Shown here: one piece after another, positions 6,354 through 13,993 of the stretch | How the letters are laid out: every line of letters begins with the position of its first letter | How positions within the stretch are numbered: position 1 is the first letter of the stretch | Source of the DNA: Treponema sp. | GTDB lineage: Bacteria; Spirochaetota; Spirochaetia; Treponematales; Breznakiellaceae | NCBI GenBank assembly: GCA_031276965.1 | Contig: JAISMC010000028.1 | Span: 1-35,103 of the forward strand | Reading direction: 5' to 3' | Length of the DNA stretch: 35,103 bases | Notes under the pieces: model-generated | Databases searched by the model: none | Told to the model about the DNA's origin: nothing | The model's input: the letters and a program-made list of their open reading frames with translations, nothing else | Translations under genes and position numbers: made by a program

Positions 6354-7615
6354 CGGTTCTCCTCCAAAAGCCGTTCCGCCGCGGCAAGAGAAATCCCCCG
6401 CTCCCGGGCAATCCGGGCCCGGTCCTCGTACTCAAACTTAGACCCCAGAACCTCTTCCCCGAAAAAAACGGTCTTCCTTCCCGCTTCGCCCGAAGGAGCG
6501 CTGAACCGTTCTTCCTCCCGGCGAAGAGAGAGCCGGCGTACCGGAATTTCCCGGAAGCCGGCGGCGGAGGACCGGCGGAAAAGGATCTCCCGCAGGGCGT
6601 CAAGTTTATCCGGAGCGGCGGGGGAAAGGACCGAGACCACCGTTCCGGGCCGGGATTTCTTCATCACGCAGGGACTGAGGGTTACATCCAAAGCGCCCCC
6701 CGCAAAGAGGCTTTCCATCAGGAAACCCAGGGCCTCTCCGGTCATATCGTCGATGTTGGTCTCGATCAGCGCCAGTTCCTCCGTAATCCAGGGCTTCCCG
6801 CGGGAACCTTCCGCGGCCTCCTCCCGCCAGGAAAGGCGGAGCACATTGGGTTTGTCCAGTTTGCGGGTCCCTATGCCATAACCGGTCTTAAGCTCCGTAA
6901 AGGCCCCGGCGCCGGTAAAGGCGTCCGCCGAGGCGGCAGCTATGGCTGCGCCGGTGGGGGTGGTCATCTCCTTCTGAAAGCCCCCGGTCCTGACCGGCAG
7001 GCCCCGGCAGAGAATCAGCGTTGCCGGAGCGGGAACCGGCAGTTCCCCGTGGGCGCAGCGCACCGTTCCGCCCCCCAGTTCAATTTCAGAACAGGTAATC
7101 CGGTCCGGCTTCAGCAGGTCAAGACATACGGCGGTCCCCACAATATCAATGATTGAATCCAGGGCGCCGGCTTCGTGAAAGGCAATATCCTCCGCAGGAA
7201 CCCCGTGCACCTGGGACTCCGCTTCGGCGATACGGGTAAAAATAGCCAGGGCCCGCCGCTTTGCCCCTGCGGACAGGGGGGCCGCTTCGATAAGGGAACG
7301 GATATCCTTCCAGGCATGATGGCCGTGCCCGTGATTATGATGTTCGTAATTACGACATTCCTGACCATGTTCGTGTTCATGATGGTCATGGTCATGTTCG
7401 TGATTGTGATGCTCATACCCGTCTACGGTTACCACGGCCCTGGTCCCGCAGATGCCGCAGCGTTCATCCCGGCGGAACTCCAGTTTCCATCCCCCTATGC
7501 CAAGTTTTTCCAGTTCCGCCTGTACCAGGGCGGTATCGACGCCCAGATCCGCAAAGGCCCCCAGGGCCATATCCCCGGAAATCCCCGCAAAACAGTCAAA
7601 GTGCAGTGTTTTCAT
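6350..7615 (-). CDS. larC: Nickel insertion protein LarC (single full-length frame, His-rich insert)
   Basis: LarC is a CTP-dependent cyclometallase that inserts nickel into the dithiolated pincer precursor. The family start MKTLHFDCFAGISGDM is clear, followed by AFHEAGALDSIIDIVG, HGELPVPAPAT, TPTGAAI and TNIDDMTGE. Residues 68-100 are a histidine-rich loop with 15 His, likely to bind or store nickel. In Lactiplantibacillus plantarum larC is split and needs a frameshift; here it is one frame of 421 codons. I chose ATG at 7613-7615 because it matches the family start; the open frame continues six codons upstream. It overlaps the larE stop by 20 nt and larB by 4 nt, so the three are translationally coupled. 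Confidence 0.96.
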   Translation of the reverse strand: MKTLHFDCFAGISGDMALGAFADLGVDTALVQAELEKLGIGGWKLEFRRDERCGICGTRAVVTVDGYEHHNHEHDHDHHEHEHGQECRNYEHHNHGHGHHAWKDIRSLIEAAPLSAGAKRRALAIFTRIAEAESQVHGVPAEDIAFHEAGALDSIIDIVGTAVCLDLLKPDRITCSEIELGGGTVRCAHGELPVPAPATLILCRGLPVRTGGFQKEMTTPTGAAIAAASADAFTGAGAFTELKTGYGIGTRKLDKPNVLRLSWREEAAEGSRGKPWITEELALIETNIDDMTGEALGFLMESLFAGGALDVTLSPCVMKKSRPGTVVSVLSPAAPDKLDALREILFRRSSAAGFREIPVRRLSLRREEERFSAPSGEAGRKTVFFGEEVLGSKFEYEDRARIARERGISLAAAERLLEENR

Positions 7616-8453
7616 TGGCCCCCCCGGCCTCAACGGCGGATGCCGCCGCCCGGTTCATATTTCCCATGGCATAACCTTCCGCCTCAAAGGCAACATAGAT
7701 AAAACCGCAGCCCTTAAGGGTACGGGAAATTGAATCCAGCAGGGCTTCGTCAAAAAAAAGCCGCCTCTCCTCCGGGGCCACCTCAATCCGGGCCAGATCT
7801 CCGTGGGAACGGACCCGGAACTGGCGGAATCCCCTGGACCGGAGGGCCTCTTCCGCCCGTTCCACCCGGCGGAGCTTTTCCCGGTTTATCCTTTCACCGT
7901 AGGGAATACGGGAGGCAAGGCAGGCAAAGGCGGGTTTATCCCAGGTGGGCAGCTTAAAGCGGCGGGAAAGCTCCCGGATTTCCGCCTTGGTAAGCCCCGC
8001 CTCCCTGAGGGGGCTCAGCACCCCCAGTTCCTCCAGAGCCTTAAGGCCCGGCCGGTAATCCCCCAGGTCGTCCAGATTCGATCCGTCCAGCACCGTCCGT
8101 ATGCCCCGGCGCGCCGCCGCATCGATCACCGCGGCAAATTCCAGCTTCTTGCAGAAGTAGCAGCGCTCCCTGGAATTCGCCGCCACCTCCTCGCCGATGG
8201 CGTTTTCTTCTATGAAAATATGATCGATGCCGATGAGCCGGGCCGTTTCGGCGGCGGAGTCCCTCTCGCTTTTCGGCAGCATGGGGGAGAGGACGGTTAC
8301 CGCCAGGGCCTTTCCCCCCAGGGCGGCGGCGGCGGCATAACAGAGGAAGGAACTGTCAACGCCCCCGGAGAAGGCCACCGCGGCGCTCTGCCGGGCGGCG
8401 ATAAGATCCAGCAGCCTGTTGTACTTTTCACCGGAATTTTGCAAGGGAGACAC
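7596..8453 (-). CDS. larE: NPN cofactor sulfur transferase LarE, three-cysteine type
   Basis: LarE adenylates the pyridinium carboxylates and replaces their oxygen by sulfur. The PP-loop SGGVDSS lies at residues 29-35. Cys98 and Cys101 (RCYFCKK) and Cys178 (FACLASR) give a three-cysteine pattern. The L. plantarum enzyme sacrifices a single cysteine, while three-cysteine LarE proteins such as that of Thermotoga maritima are reported to carry a [4Fe-4S] cluster and turn over. This copy looks like the latter. The start is GTG at 8451-8453 with AGGAGG 4 nt upstream. The gene heads larE-larC-larB and has its own promoter and a long leader. Confidence 0.94.
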   Translation of the reverse strand: MSPLQNSGEKYNRLLDLIAARQSAAVAFSGGVDSSFLCYAAAAALGGKALAVTVLSPMLPKSERDSAAETARLIGIDHIFIEENAIGEEVAANSRERCYFCKKLEFAAVIDAAARRGIRTVLDGSNLDDLGDYRPGLKALEELGVLSPLREAGLTKAEIRELSRRFKLPTWDKPAFACLASRIPYGERINREKLRRVERAEEALRSRGFRQFRVRSHGDLARIEVAPEERRLFFDEALLDSISRTLKGCGFIYVAFEAEGYAMGNMNRAAASAVEAGGANENTAL

Positions 8454-8597
8454 GGAACCTCCTGAAACCGGGATTCATCCGCTGCGGTCCCTTCGTGGGA
8501 TATTCTTGAAAGAGCAGGCCGGAACTCAGCCGCCCATACCGGAAAACATAAGGGCCCGGAAACGCCGGCTTCATGCCGCCGGTTCCGTACTGTCAAT
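8454..8597 (-). promoter_or_regulatory. Long structured 5' leader of larECB
   Basis: About 144 nt lie between the predicted transcription start and the GTG. On the RNA strand a hairpin with CAUGAA in its loop (8565-8569 with 8578-8582) is enclosed by CGGAA/UUCCG (8557-8561 with 8583-8587). A second hairpin UCCC-ACGAA-GGGA (8488-8500) has the same pentaloop as one in the cbiM leader. Spacing between the hairpins differs in the two leaders, so a shared riboswitch is only a possibility. Confidence 0.35.
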
Positions 8598-8603
8598 GCG
8601 GGT

Positions 8604-8632
8604 AAGATATACAATCCAAAGGGGACTGTCAA
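8604..8632 (-). promoter_or_regulatory. Promoter of larE-larC-larB
   Basis: On the minus strand, TTGACA (8627-8632), a 17-nt spacer and TATCTT (8604-8609) are seen. The -35 box overlaps the stop of the preceding DUF3842 gene, so larECB can be transcribed independently of it. Confidence 0.65.
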
Positions 8633-9069
8633 CATCCTTCGATCCGTTCAAGCCTCTCTTTTAAATGATCCACCGCCTTGTCCAGCAGCCTGCCCAGAGG
8701 AAGGGACTCGGTCCCGGCCAGGTAAACATGCTCCTGATGTACGGGGAGCAGTATCCTCTCCCCCGGCGCCGCAAGCACCGCCTCGGCCATGGCGGGGCTG
8801 ACCTCTCCCATAAGACTGTTGGCCAGCACGATACCCAGGGGGCCAAGGATAAAGTCTCCCAGGGAAACCGAAACTTTAACGGCATTTTCCCCCGCCGCCC
8901 CCCGGTGGGCGCCGGCTTTGAGCATCCGTTCCGCAGCGGAGGCATTGGTCCCCAGGGCTATCAGCTCGACCGGAACCTTGTCCGCATCGATGATCTCCCG
9001 GATCCTGCCGATAAGCTGGGCGCCGATGCCGCCACCCATACCGTCAATGACCACCACGGTTTTTTTCAT
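8629..9069 (-). CDS. DUF3842 family protein
   Basis: This 146-aa protein begins KKTVVVIDGMGGGIGAQLI, a glycine-rich Rossmann-like phosphate-binding start, and continues with ELIALGTNASAAERMLKAGAHRGATGEN-like and NSLMGEVSPAMAEAV segments. These are typical of the DUF3842 family, found in clostridia and spirochaetes. The function is unknown; a nucleotide- or cofactor-binding role is inferred from the N-terminal loop only. Its ATG overlaps the stop of the nitroreductase gene by one base (TGATG), so the two are translated together. Confidence 0.8.
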   Translation of the reverse strand: MKKTVVVIDGMGGGIGAQLIGRIREIIDADKVPVELIALGTNASAAERMLKAGAHRGAAGENAVKVSVSLGDFILGPLGIVLANSLMGEVSPAMAEAVLAAPGERILLPVHQEHVYLAGTESLPLGRLLDKAVDHLKERLERIEGC

Positions 9070-9599
9070 CAGTTTTTAGTCCTGCCGTAGTATTCGTAGT
9101 GAACTTTCGCAGCGTCAAAGCGGTCCCGTTTTCCGGGCGGCCCGGCGGGATACCCCAGGGCGATTAGGGAGAAGGGAAGCAGGTGGGCGGGAAGGCCGAA
9201 ACGTTCCGAAAAGGCCTTGACCCGGCCCTGATCGGGGTACCAGCCGAGCCAGACCCCGCCCAGGCCTTCGTCAACAATCTGGAGCAGCATATTTTCGGTG
9301 GCCGCGGAAAGATCCTGAATCCACCAAGCGTTATGATCTTCATCTTTAGATTCCCCCAGTTTGAGGTTCACACAGGCCGCAACCGCAGCAGCGGCCTTGG
9401 CGCACATTTTGGCATAGGGGCTCATCCTGGAAAGGGCCTCAAGATCCTCCCTGCCCGAGATAACCAGAAATTCCCAGGGCCGGCGGTTATGGGCCGAGGG
9501 AGCCTCGAAACCGGCCCGCAGGATTCTTTCGATTTTATCCGCCTCCACGGGCCTGGATAAAAAATCACGAACCGAACGGCGTTCAAATATTGCGGACAT
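9069..9599 (-). CDS. Nitroreductase family protein
   Basis: This is an FMN-dependent oxidoreductase of the nitroreductase fold, about 176 aa, which usually reduces nitro groups, quinones or enones with NAD(P)H. The FMN-contacting segments are present: FERRSVRDF at the N-terminus, APSAHNRRPWEF, and GLGGVWLGWYP near residue 120. The natural substrate cannot be read from the sequence. The start is ATG at 9597-9599, preceded by AAGGAGG at 6 nt; the longer frame upstream would place the ribosome site inside the gene. The gene is divergent from leuS, and its stop overlaps the DUF3842 start. Confidence 0.9.
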   Translation of the reverse strand: MSAIFERRSVRDFLSRPVEADKIERILRAGFEAPSAHNRRPWEFLVISGREDLEALSRMSPYAKMCAKAAAAVAACVNLKLGESKDEDHNAWWIQDLSAATENMLLQIVDEGLGGVWLGWYPDQGRVKAFSERFGLPAHLLPFSLIALGYPAGPPGKRDRFDAAKVHYEYYGRTKN

Positions 9600-9609
9600 C
9601 GCCGCCTCC

Positions 9610-9637
9610 TTGCAAGAGACTATCTTCACCCTATATT
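9610..9637 (+). promoter_or_regulatory. Promoter of leuS in the divergent nitroreductase-leuS spacer
   Basis: TTGCAA (9610-9615), a 16-nt spacer and TATATT (9632-9637) face leuS. The 75-bp spacer (9600-9674) is very AT rich and also holds TATAAT on the minus strand for the nitroreductase. Both genes have good ribosome sites, so both mRNAs have ordinary leaders. Confidence 0.55.
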
Positions 9638-9674
9638 ATAAGATTATATTTCGTACAGCAAGGAGCCCGAGTTC

Positions 9675-12260
9675 ATGGCCAAGTATCCCTTTGACAGCAT
9701 CGAGCCTAAGTGGCAGCGGTACTGGGAGGAGCATAAATCCTTTAAGGCCTCAGAAGATCCCGCCTATCCCAAGGAGAAGCGCCGTTATGTGCTGGATATG
9801 TTTCCCTACCCTTCGGCCAACGGCCTCCATGTGGGACATCCCGAAGGTTATACCGCTACGGACATCTACTGCCGTTACCTCCGCATGAAGGGCTTCAATG
9901 TACTTCACCCCATGGGTTTCGATTCCTTCGGGCTTCCGGCGGAAAATTATGCCATCAAGATGGGGGTTCATCCGGCAAAAACCACCGCGGATAATATCAA
10001 CCGGTTCCGGGAACAGATCAAATCCCTGGGTTTTTCCTACGACTGGGACCGGGAGCTGGCCACCTCCGGGGAGGACTACTATAAATGGACCCAGTGGATA
10101 TTTCTCAAGCTCTTTGAAAAGGGACTGGCCTACGAAGCGGAAAGTCCCATCAACTGGTGTCCCTCATGCAAGACCGGCCTGGCCAACGAGGAGGTGGTGG
10201 ACGGTCTCTGTGAACGCTGCAAGACCAAGGTGGTCCGCAGGCGCATACGCCAGTGGATATTGAAGATCACCGCCTATGCGGAGCGGCTTCTTGCGGATCT
10301 GGACGGCCTTGACTGGCCCGAACCGGTCAAGCAGATGCAGCGGAACTGGATAGGCCGTTCCGAAGGGGCCAACGTAAGCTTTAAGATCGATGTACAAGAC
10401 GTTCCATCCTCCGGGGAAAAGGCCGAAGACCTTCTCCTTGAAATCTACACCACCCGGCCGGACACCCTCTTCGGCGTTACCTATATGGTCCTGGCCCCGG
10501 AACACCCCCTGGTGGAGCGGATTACCACCGTGGAACAGAAGCAGGCGGTGGCGGCTTACCTCGATGCGGCGGCAAGGAAGAGCGATCTGGAACGGACGGA
10601 TCTGGCCAAGGAAAAGACCGGAGTCTTCTCCGGAACCTATGCGATAAACCCGGTGAACGGAGAGCGAATTCCCGTCTGGATAGCCGATTATGTGCTTATC
10701 TCTTACGGAACCGGGGCGATCATGGCGGTCCCCGCCCACGATGAACGGGACTGGGAATTTGCCCGGGTCTTTAAGCTGCCGGTGGTGCAGGTCGTTTCCC
10801 CGGTTCCGCCGGGGGAAGGTTCCGGCAAAGTTGAGGAAGTTTCCGCATGTACCGCCGCCAGCGGCTGGGCGGTGAATTCGGGGGCCTTCAACGGCCTTCC
10901 CACCGGCGAGGCCAAGGCAAAAATTACCGCCTGGATAGAAGAGCGGGGCTTCGGCAAAAGGGCGGTAAATTACAAGCTCCGGGACTGGATCTTCAGCCGC
11001 CAGCGTTACTGGGGGGAACCCATCCCCCTGGTCCACTGCGAAAAGTGCGGCATCGTTCCCCTCCCCGAACCGGAACTGCCCCTGAAACTTCCGGAGGTGC
11101 AGTCCTACGCCCCCACGGGGACCGGCGAATCTCCCCTGGCGGGAATCGAAGGCTGGGTAAACGTTACATGCCCCAGCTGCGGGGGTCCGGCAAAACGGGA
11201 AACCAATACTATGCCCCAGTGGGCCGGTTCCTGCTGGTACTATCTCCGCTACCTGGACCCCCGCAACGACAGGGCCTTTGCGGCAAAGGATAAGATCGAC
11301 TACTGGGCTCCGGTGGATCTCTATGTCGGCGGCGTGGAACATGCGGTGCTCCACCTGCTCTACAGCCGTTTCTGGCACAAGGTGCTCTACGACCTGGGGC
11401 TGGTCAACAGTTCCGAGCCCTTCATACGGCTGGTGAACCAGGGGATGATTACCTCCTTCGCTTACCAAAGAAAGGACAAGATCCTGGTCCCCGCGGACCG
11501 GGTGGAAAAAACCTCCAAGGGTTTTGTAGAGAAGGATACCGGCGAAGAACTGACCGAAGTTATCGCCAAAATGTCGAAGAGCCTTAAAAATATCATCAAC
11601 CCCGACGAAATAGTCCGGGACTACGGCGCCGACTCCCTGCGGGTCTACGAAATGTTCATGGGGCCCCTGGAGGTGAGCAAGCCCTGGAGTACCGCGGGCC
11701 TTATCGGGGTTTCCCGTTTCCTGGAACGGATCTGGACCACCGGCGAAAAATGCGGGGCCCGCGGCGGGGAGGAAGAACTCTCCGGGGAGGAAATGGACAG
11801 GCTGACCAGGCTTCTCCACAAAACCATCAAAAAGGTGAGCGGAGATACGGAGACCCTCAACTTCAATACCGCCATCAGCCAGATGATGATCTATTCCAAC
11901 GAACTGGCAAAGCTTGCCGCCGTCCCCCGTTCCCTCTGGGAGCCCCTGGTCCTCATGCTCAGTGTCTATGCTCCTCACCTGGGAGAAGAACTCTGGGAAA
12001 AGCTGGGCCATGCCGGAACGGTTTCCGCATCCCCCTGGCCCTCTTGGGACGAAAAGCTTACCCGGGAAAGTGAGGTTACCATCGTGGTCCAGGTGAACGG
12101 CAAAATCCGGGAAAAATTTACCGCCCCCGCGGGAAGCTCCGGGGAGGAACTGAAAAAAACCGCCGCCGCCCTGCCGGGGATCGTCAAATGGACCGAAGGG
12201 AAAACCGTGGTCAAGGTGATCGCCGTGCCGGACAAACTGGTAAATATCGTCGTAAGCTAG
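9675..12260 (+). CDS. leuS: Leucyl-tRNA synthetase
   Basis: This class I synthetase charges tRNA-Leu. It is complete at 861 aa. The HIGH signature appears as HVGH at residues 52-55 within [20 protein letters not shown]. The zinc ribbon CPSCKTGL...CERC follows near residue 160. The CP1 editing domain carries TTRPDTLFG (near 259) and [20 protein letters not shown] is at 632-636. The C-terminal anticodon-binding and tail regions are present ([11 protein letters not shown]). AAGGAG lies 9 nt before the ATG. The stop codon TAG is the first triplet of repeat copy B, which supplies the terminator. Confidence 0.98.
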   Translation: MAKYPFDSIEPKWQRYWEEHKSFKASEDPAYPKEKRRYVLDMFPYPSANGLHVGHPEGYTATDIYCRYLRMKGFNVLHPMGFDSFGLPAENYAIKMGVHPAKTTADNINRFREQIKSLGFSYDWDRELATSGEDYYKWTQWIFLKLFEKGLAYEAESPINWCPSCKTGLANEEVVDGLCERCKTKVVRRRIRQWILKITAYAERLLADLDGLDWPEPVKQMQRNWIGRSEGANVSFKIDVQDVPSSGEKAEDLLLEIYTTRPDTLFGVTYMVLAPEHPLVERITTVEQKQAVAAYLDAAARKSDLERTDLAKEKTGVFSGTYAINPVNGERIPVWIADYVLISYGTGAIMAVPAHDERDWEFARVFKLPVVQVVSPVPPGEGSGKVEEVSACTAASGWAVNSGAFNGLPTGEAKAKITAWIEERGFGKRAVNYKLRDWIFSRQRYWGEPIPLVHCEKCGIVPLPEPELPLKLPEVQSYAPTGTGESPLAGIEGWVNVTCPSCGGPAKRETNTMPQWAGSCWYYLRYLDPRNDRAFAAKDKIDYWAPVDLYVGGVEHAVLHLLYSRFWHKVLYDLGLVNSSEPFIRLVNQGMITSFAYQRKDKILVPADRVEKTSKGFVEKDTGEELTEVIAKMSKSLKNIINPDEIVRDYGADSLRVYEMFMGPLEVSKPWSTAGLIGVSRFLERIWTTGEKCGARGGEEELSGEEMDRLTRLLHKTIKKVSGDTETLNFNTAISQMMIYSNELAKLAAVPRSLWEPLVLMLSVYAPHLGEELWEKLGHAGTVSASPWPSWDEKLTRESEVTIVVQVNGKIREKFTAPAGSSGEELKKTAAALPGIVKWTEGKTVVKVIAVPDKLVNIVVS

Positions 12261-12402
12261 GAGTTTGTTGCGCTTCGCACGTAAAACCCCAAAAAATCGC
12301 CGATCAGGCGATTTTTTACCCTGCAAACTCCGAAGGCAGCCCAATAATCGGGGATTTTTTGCGGCATTAAGCGCAAAAAATCCACAAGTACAACAGGCTG
12401 CC
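12258..12402 (+). repeat. Structured multi-hairpin repeat, copy B (after leuS)
   Basis: It starts at the leuS stop codon with the same bases as copy A (TAGGAGTTTGTTGCGCTTCG). It contains a terminator hairpin (12291-12317) and a 12-bp perfect stem (12352-12363 with 12372-12383), and ends with CAACAGGCTGCC. GGAGTTTG at 12260-12267 can pair with CAAACTCC near 12324-12331, and GGCAGCC with GGCTGCC closes a second domain. Stem positions are kept although stem sequences differ from copy A, which suggests selection on RNA or DNA folding. Confidence 0.8.
12291..12317 (+). terminator. Intrinsic terminator of leuS
   Basis: An 11-bp perfect stem (12291-12301 with 12307-12317, loop GATCA) has an A-run and a T-run as its outer arms. 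It lies 30 nt after the leuS stop, inside repeat copy B. Confidence 0.75.
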
Positions 12403-12769
12403 AGGGGGCCTAAGCCATAGCCGCCCGGCGGTCCCGTACCGCCGCCAGCCGCTTCTCCAGTTCCCCGGCCCTGAAGCCGGCGTGGGGATCATGATCAACG
12501 GAAAGCTGATACGGAGATGGAAAAACTATGCGGGAGAACTTAAATGGCTTCCCCTGGGGATACATTGGGAGAAAAGGCCCTTCGGTTCCGGCGGCGGAGC
12601 AGGCGCAGTTTTCCGGATTATACAATCCGCCGCCGCCGTATGAACCCCGAAAAAATCATTTTGTCCGGGGATCTTTTCGCTTCCCCTGTTAATGACTCTC
12701 CCCGGCCTGAAGTTCCCCCGCCGGAGGACGGCCTCCGGTTTTATGCCTTCTCGAACAAAAGGAGCTTAC
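12403..12769. other. Gene-poor stretch between leuS repeat and MFS gene
   Basis: No recognisable gene was found in these 367 bases. Small open frames exist on both strands (12410-12625 minus, 71 codons; 12491-12643 plus, 50 codons), but neither resembles a known family. The minus-strand frame has a promoter-like TTCATA-16-TATAAT just before it, so a small or decayed gene cannot be excluded. The last 130 bases form a leader for the MFS gene and hold several GC-rich hairpins. Confidence 0.4.
12721..12742 (+). terminator. Terminator-like hairpin in the leader of the MFS gene
   Basis: A perfect 7-bp GC-rich stem (CCGGAGG at 12721-12727 with CCTCCGG at 12732-12738, loop ACGG) is followed by TTTT. 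It lies only 28 nt before the MFS start codon and would stop transcription before the gene unless prevented. It may be an attenuator. Confidence 0.55.
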
Positions 12770-13993
12770 ATGACCGCCTTGCTGCTTATCATCTATCTTT
12801 CATTTATCAGCCTGGGGCTTCCGGTTTCTATCCTGGGTTCCGCCTGGCCCATTATGCGGATCAGCCTGAACGCTTCCCCGGCGGATGCGGGAATTCTTTC
12901 AATGATCTTTGTCGGCAGCATGACGGTTTCGTGCCTTTTTATTGAACGGCTTGAGCGGTTTTTCGGAACCGGCAGACTTGCCCTGGCGGGTATATCGATG
13001 ATTGCGGCAGCCCTGCTGGGGTACAGCCTGACCCCCTCATTTTTCTGGCTCTGTATCTGCTCCCTTCCCCTGGGCCTCGGATCGGGAATGGTGGATGCGG
13101 GGATGAACAACTTTGTGGCCCTCCACTGTAAAGCCCGGTACATGAACTGGCTCCACTGTTTCTGGGGCATAGGCGCAACTCTGGGGCCGGTGATCATGTC
13201 TCTGTTTATCGCCGGAAACGGCAATTGGCGCCGGGGCTATCAAAGCATCTCGATCCTGGAATTTGTTACCGCGGGCATGCTTATCCTTTCCCTGGGTTTG
13301 TGGAAACGGTTTGAACAAAAAGCGGCGGAGCCTGAAGGCCGGAAAAGAAAAACAGAAAAAAAGAGAAATCCCCCTGCCGCAGGGGGCGTAAAGATATCAA
13401 TGGCTTCGTTCTTTATGTGCGGCGCCCTGGAACTTACCGCCGGACTCTGGGGGGCCAGCTATATGGTGAGCCACAAAAACCTGGAGCCGGATGCGGCGTC
13501 CCGGTACACCGCGCTCTTCTATGCGGGAATCACCGCGGGACGTTTTCTGTCCGGGTTTATATCCATGAAGCTGAATAACCGGAACCTTATCCGGCTGGGG
13601 CAGGGGCTCTGCCTATCCGGCATAGTCCTGCTGATCCTGCCCCTGCCCGCCGTTTTCCCGGCAGCCGCCTTTATCCTGATGGGATTCGGCTACGCTCCCA
13701 TCGTCCCCGCCATGATCCACGAAACCCCAAAACGCTTTGGCAAGGAGGCGTCCCAATCCGTCATAGGACTGCAAATGGCCGCCATCTTTTCCGCCAGCGC
13801 CTTTATGCCGCCCCTCTTTGGATTTATTCTGTCAAAAACCGGCATGGGGCTTTTTCCCGTCTCCCTGCTGCTTTCCCTGCTTGTCTTCACCGGGACCTCG
13901 GAATTGCTGAACCGCTTAATTCCGCAGCTTGGTGCTGCCGCTGAAATTAAAGGGCATATCAATAACCCCCATGCCGGGGAAACCCCCGGATAA
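12770..13993 (+). CDS. Major facilitator superfamily transporter
   Basis: This 407-aa membrane protein has about twelve hydrophobic segments split by a basic central loop (EQKAAEPEGRKRKTEKKRNP, near residues 182-201). MFS features include GAGMVDAGMNNF-like packing in the N half and the motif GITAGRFLSGFISMKL in the C half, a typical MFS A-like loop. The substrate cannot be deduced; similar spirochaetal proteins are often annotated as sugar or drug transporters. The start at 12770 follows GGAG by 5 nt; an upstream in-frame ATG at 12692 is ignored because it precedes the leader hairpin. The 3' end overlaps the convergent LEA-domain gene by 78 nt. Confidence 0.85.
   Translation: MTALLLIIYLSFISLGLPVSILGSAWPIMRISLNASPADAGILSMIFVGSMTVSCLFIERLERFFGTGRLALAGISMIAAALLGYSLTPSFFWLCICSLPLGLGSGMVDAGMNNFVALHCKARYMNWLHCFWGIGATLGPVIMSLFIAGNGNWRRGYQSISILEFVTAGMLILSLGLWKRFEQKAAEPEGRKRKTEKKRNPPAAGGVKISMASFFMCGALELTAGLWGASYMVSHKNLEPDAASRYTALFYAGITAGRFLSGFISMKLNNRNLIRLGQGLCLSGIVLLILPLPAVFPAAAFILMGFGYAPIVPAMIHETPKRFGKEASQSVIGLQMAAIFSASAFMPPLFGFILSKTGMGLFPVSLLLSLLVFTGTSELLNRLIPQLGAAAEIKGHINNPHAGETPG

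Noticed and set aside
10164-12344. Minus-strand open frame of 726 codons opposite leuS
   Set aside because: leuS is certain on the plus strand; the antisense frame is open only because of GC-rich codon bias and has no recognisable protein features.
12410-12625. Minus-strand frame of 71 codons with a promoter-like sequence
   Set aside because: No family resemblance and no ribosome site; possibly a remnant, but not supportable as a gene.
12491-12643. Plus-strand frame of 50 codons upstream of the MFS gene
   Set aside because: No family resemblance, and it would sit within a hairpin-rich leader region.
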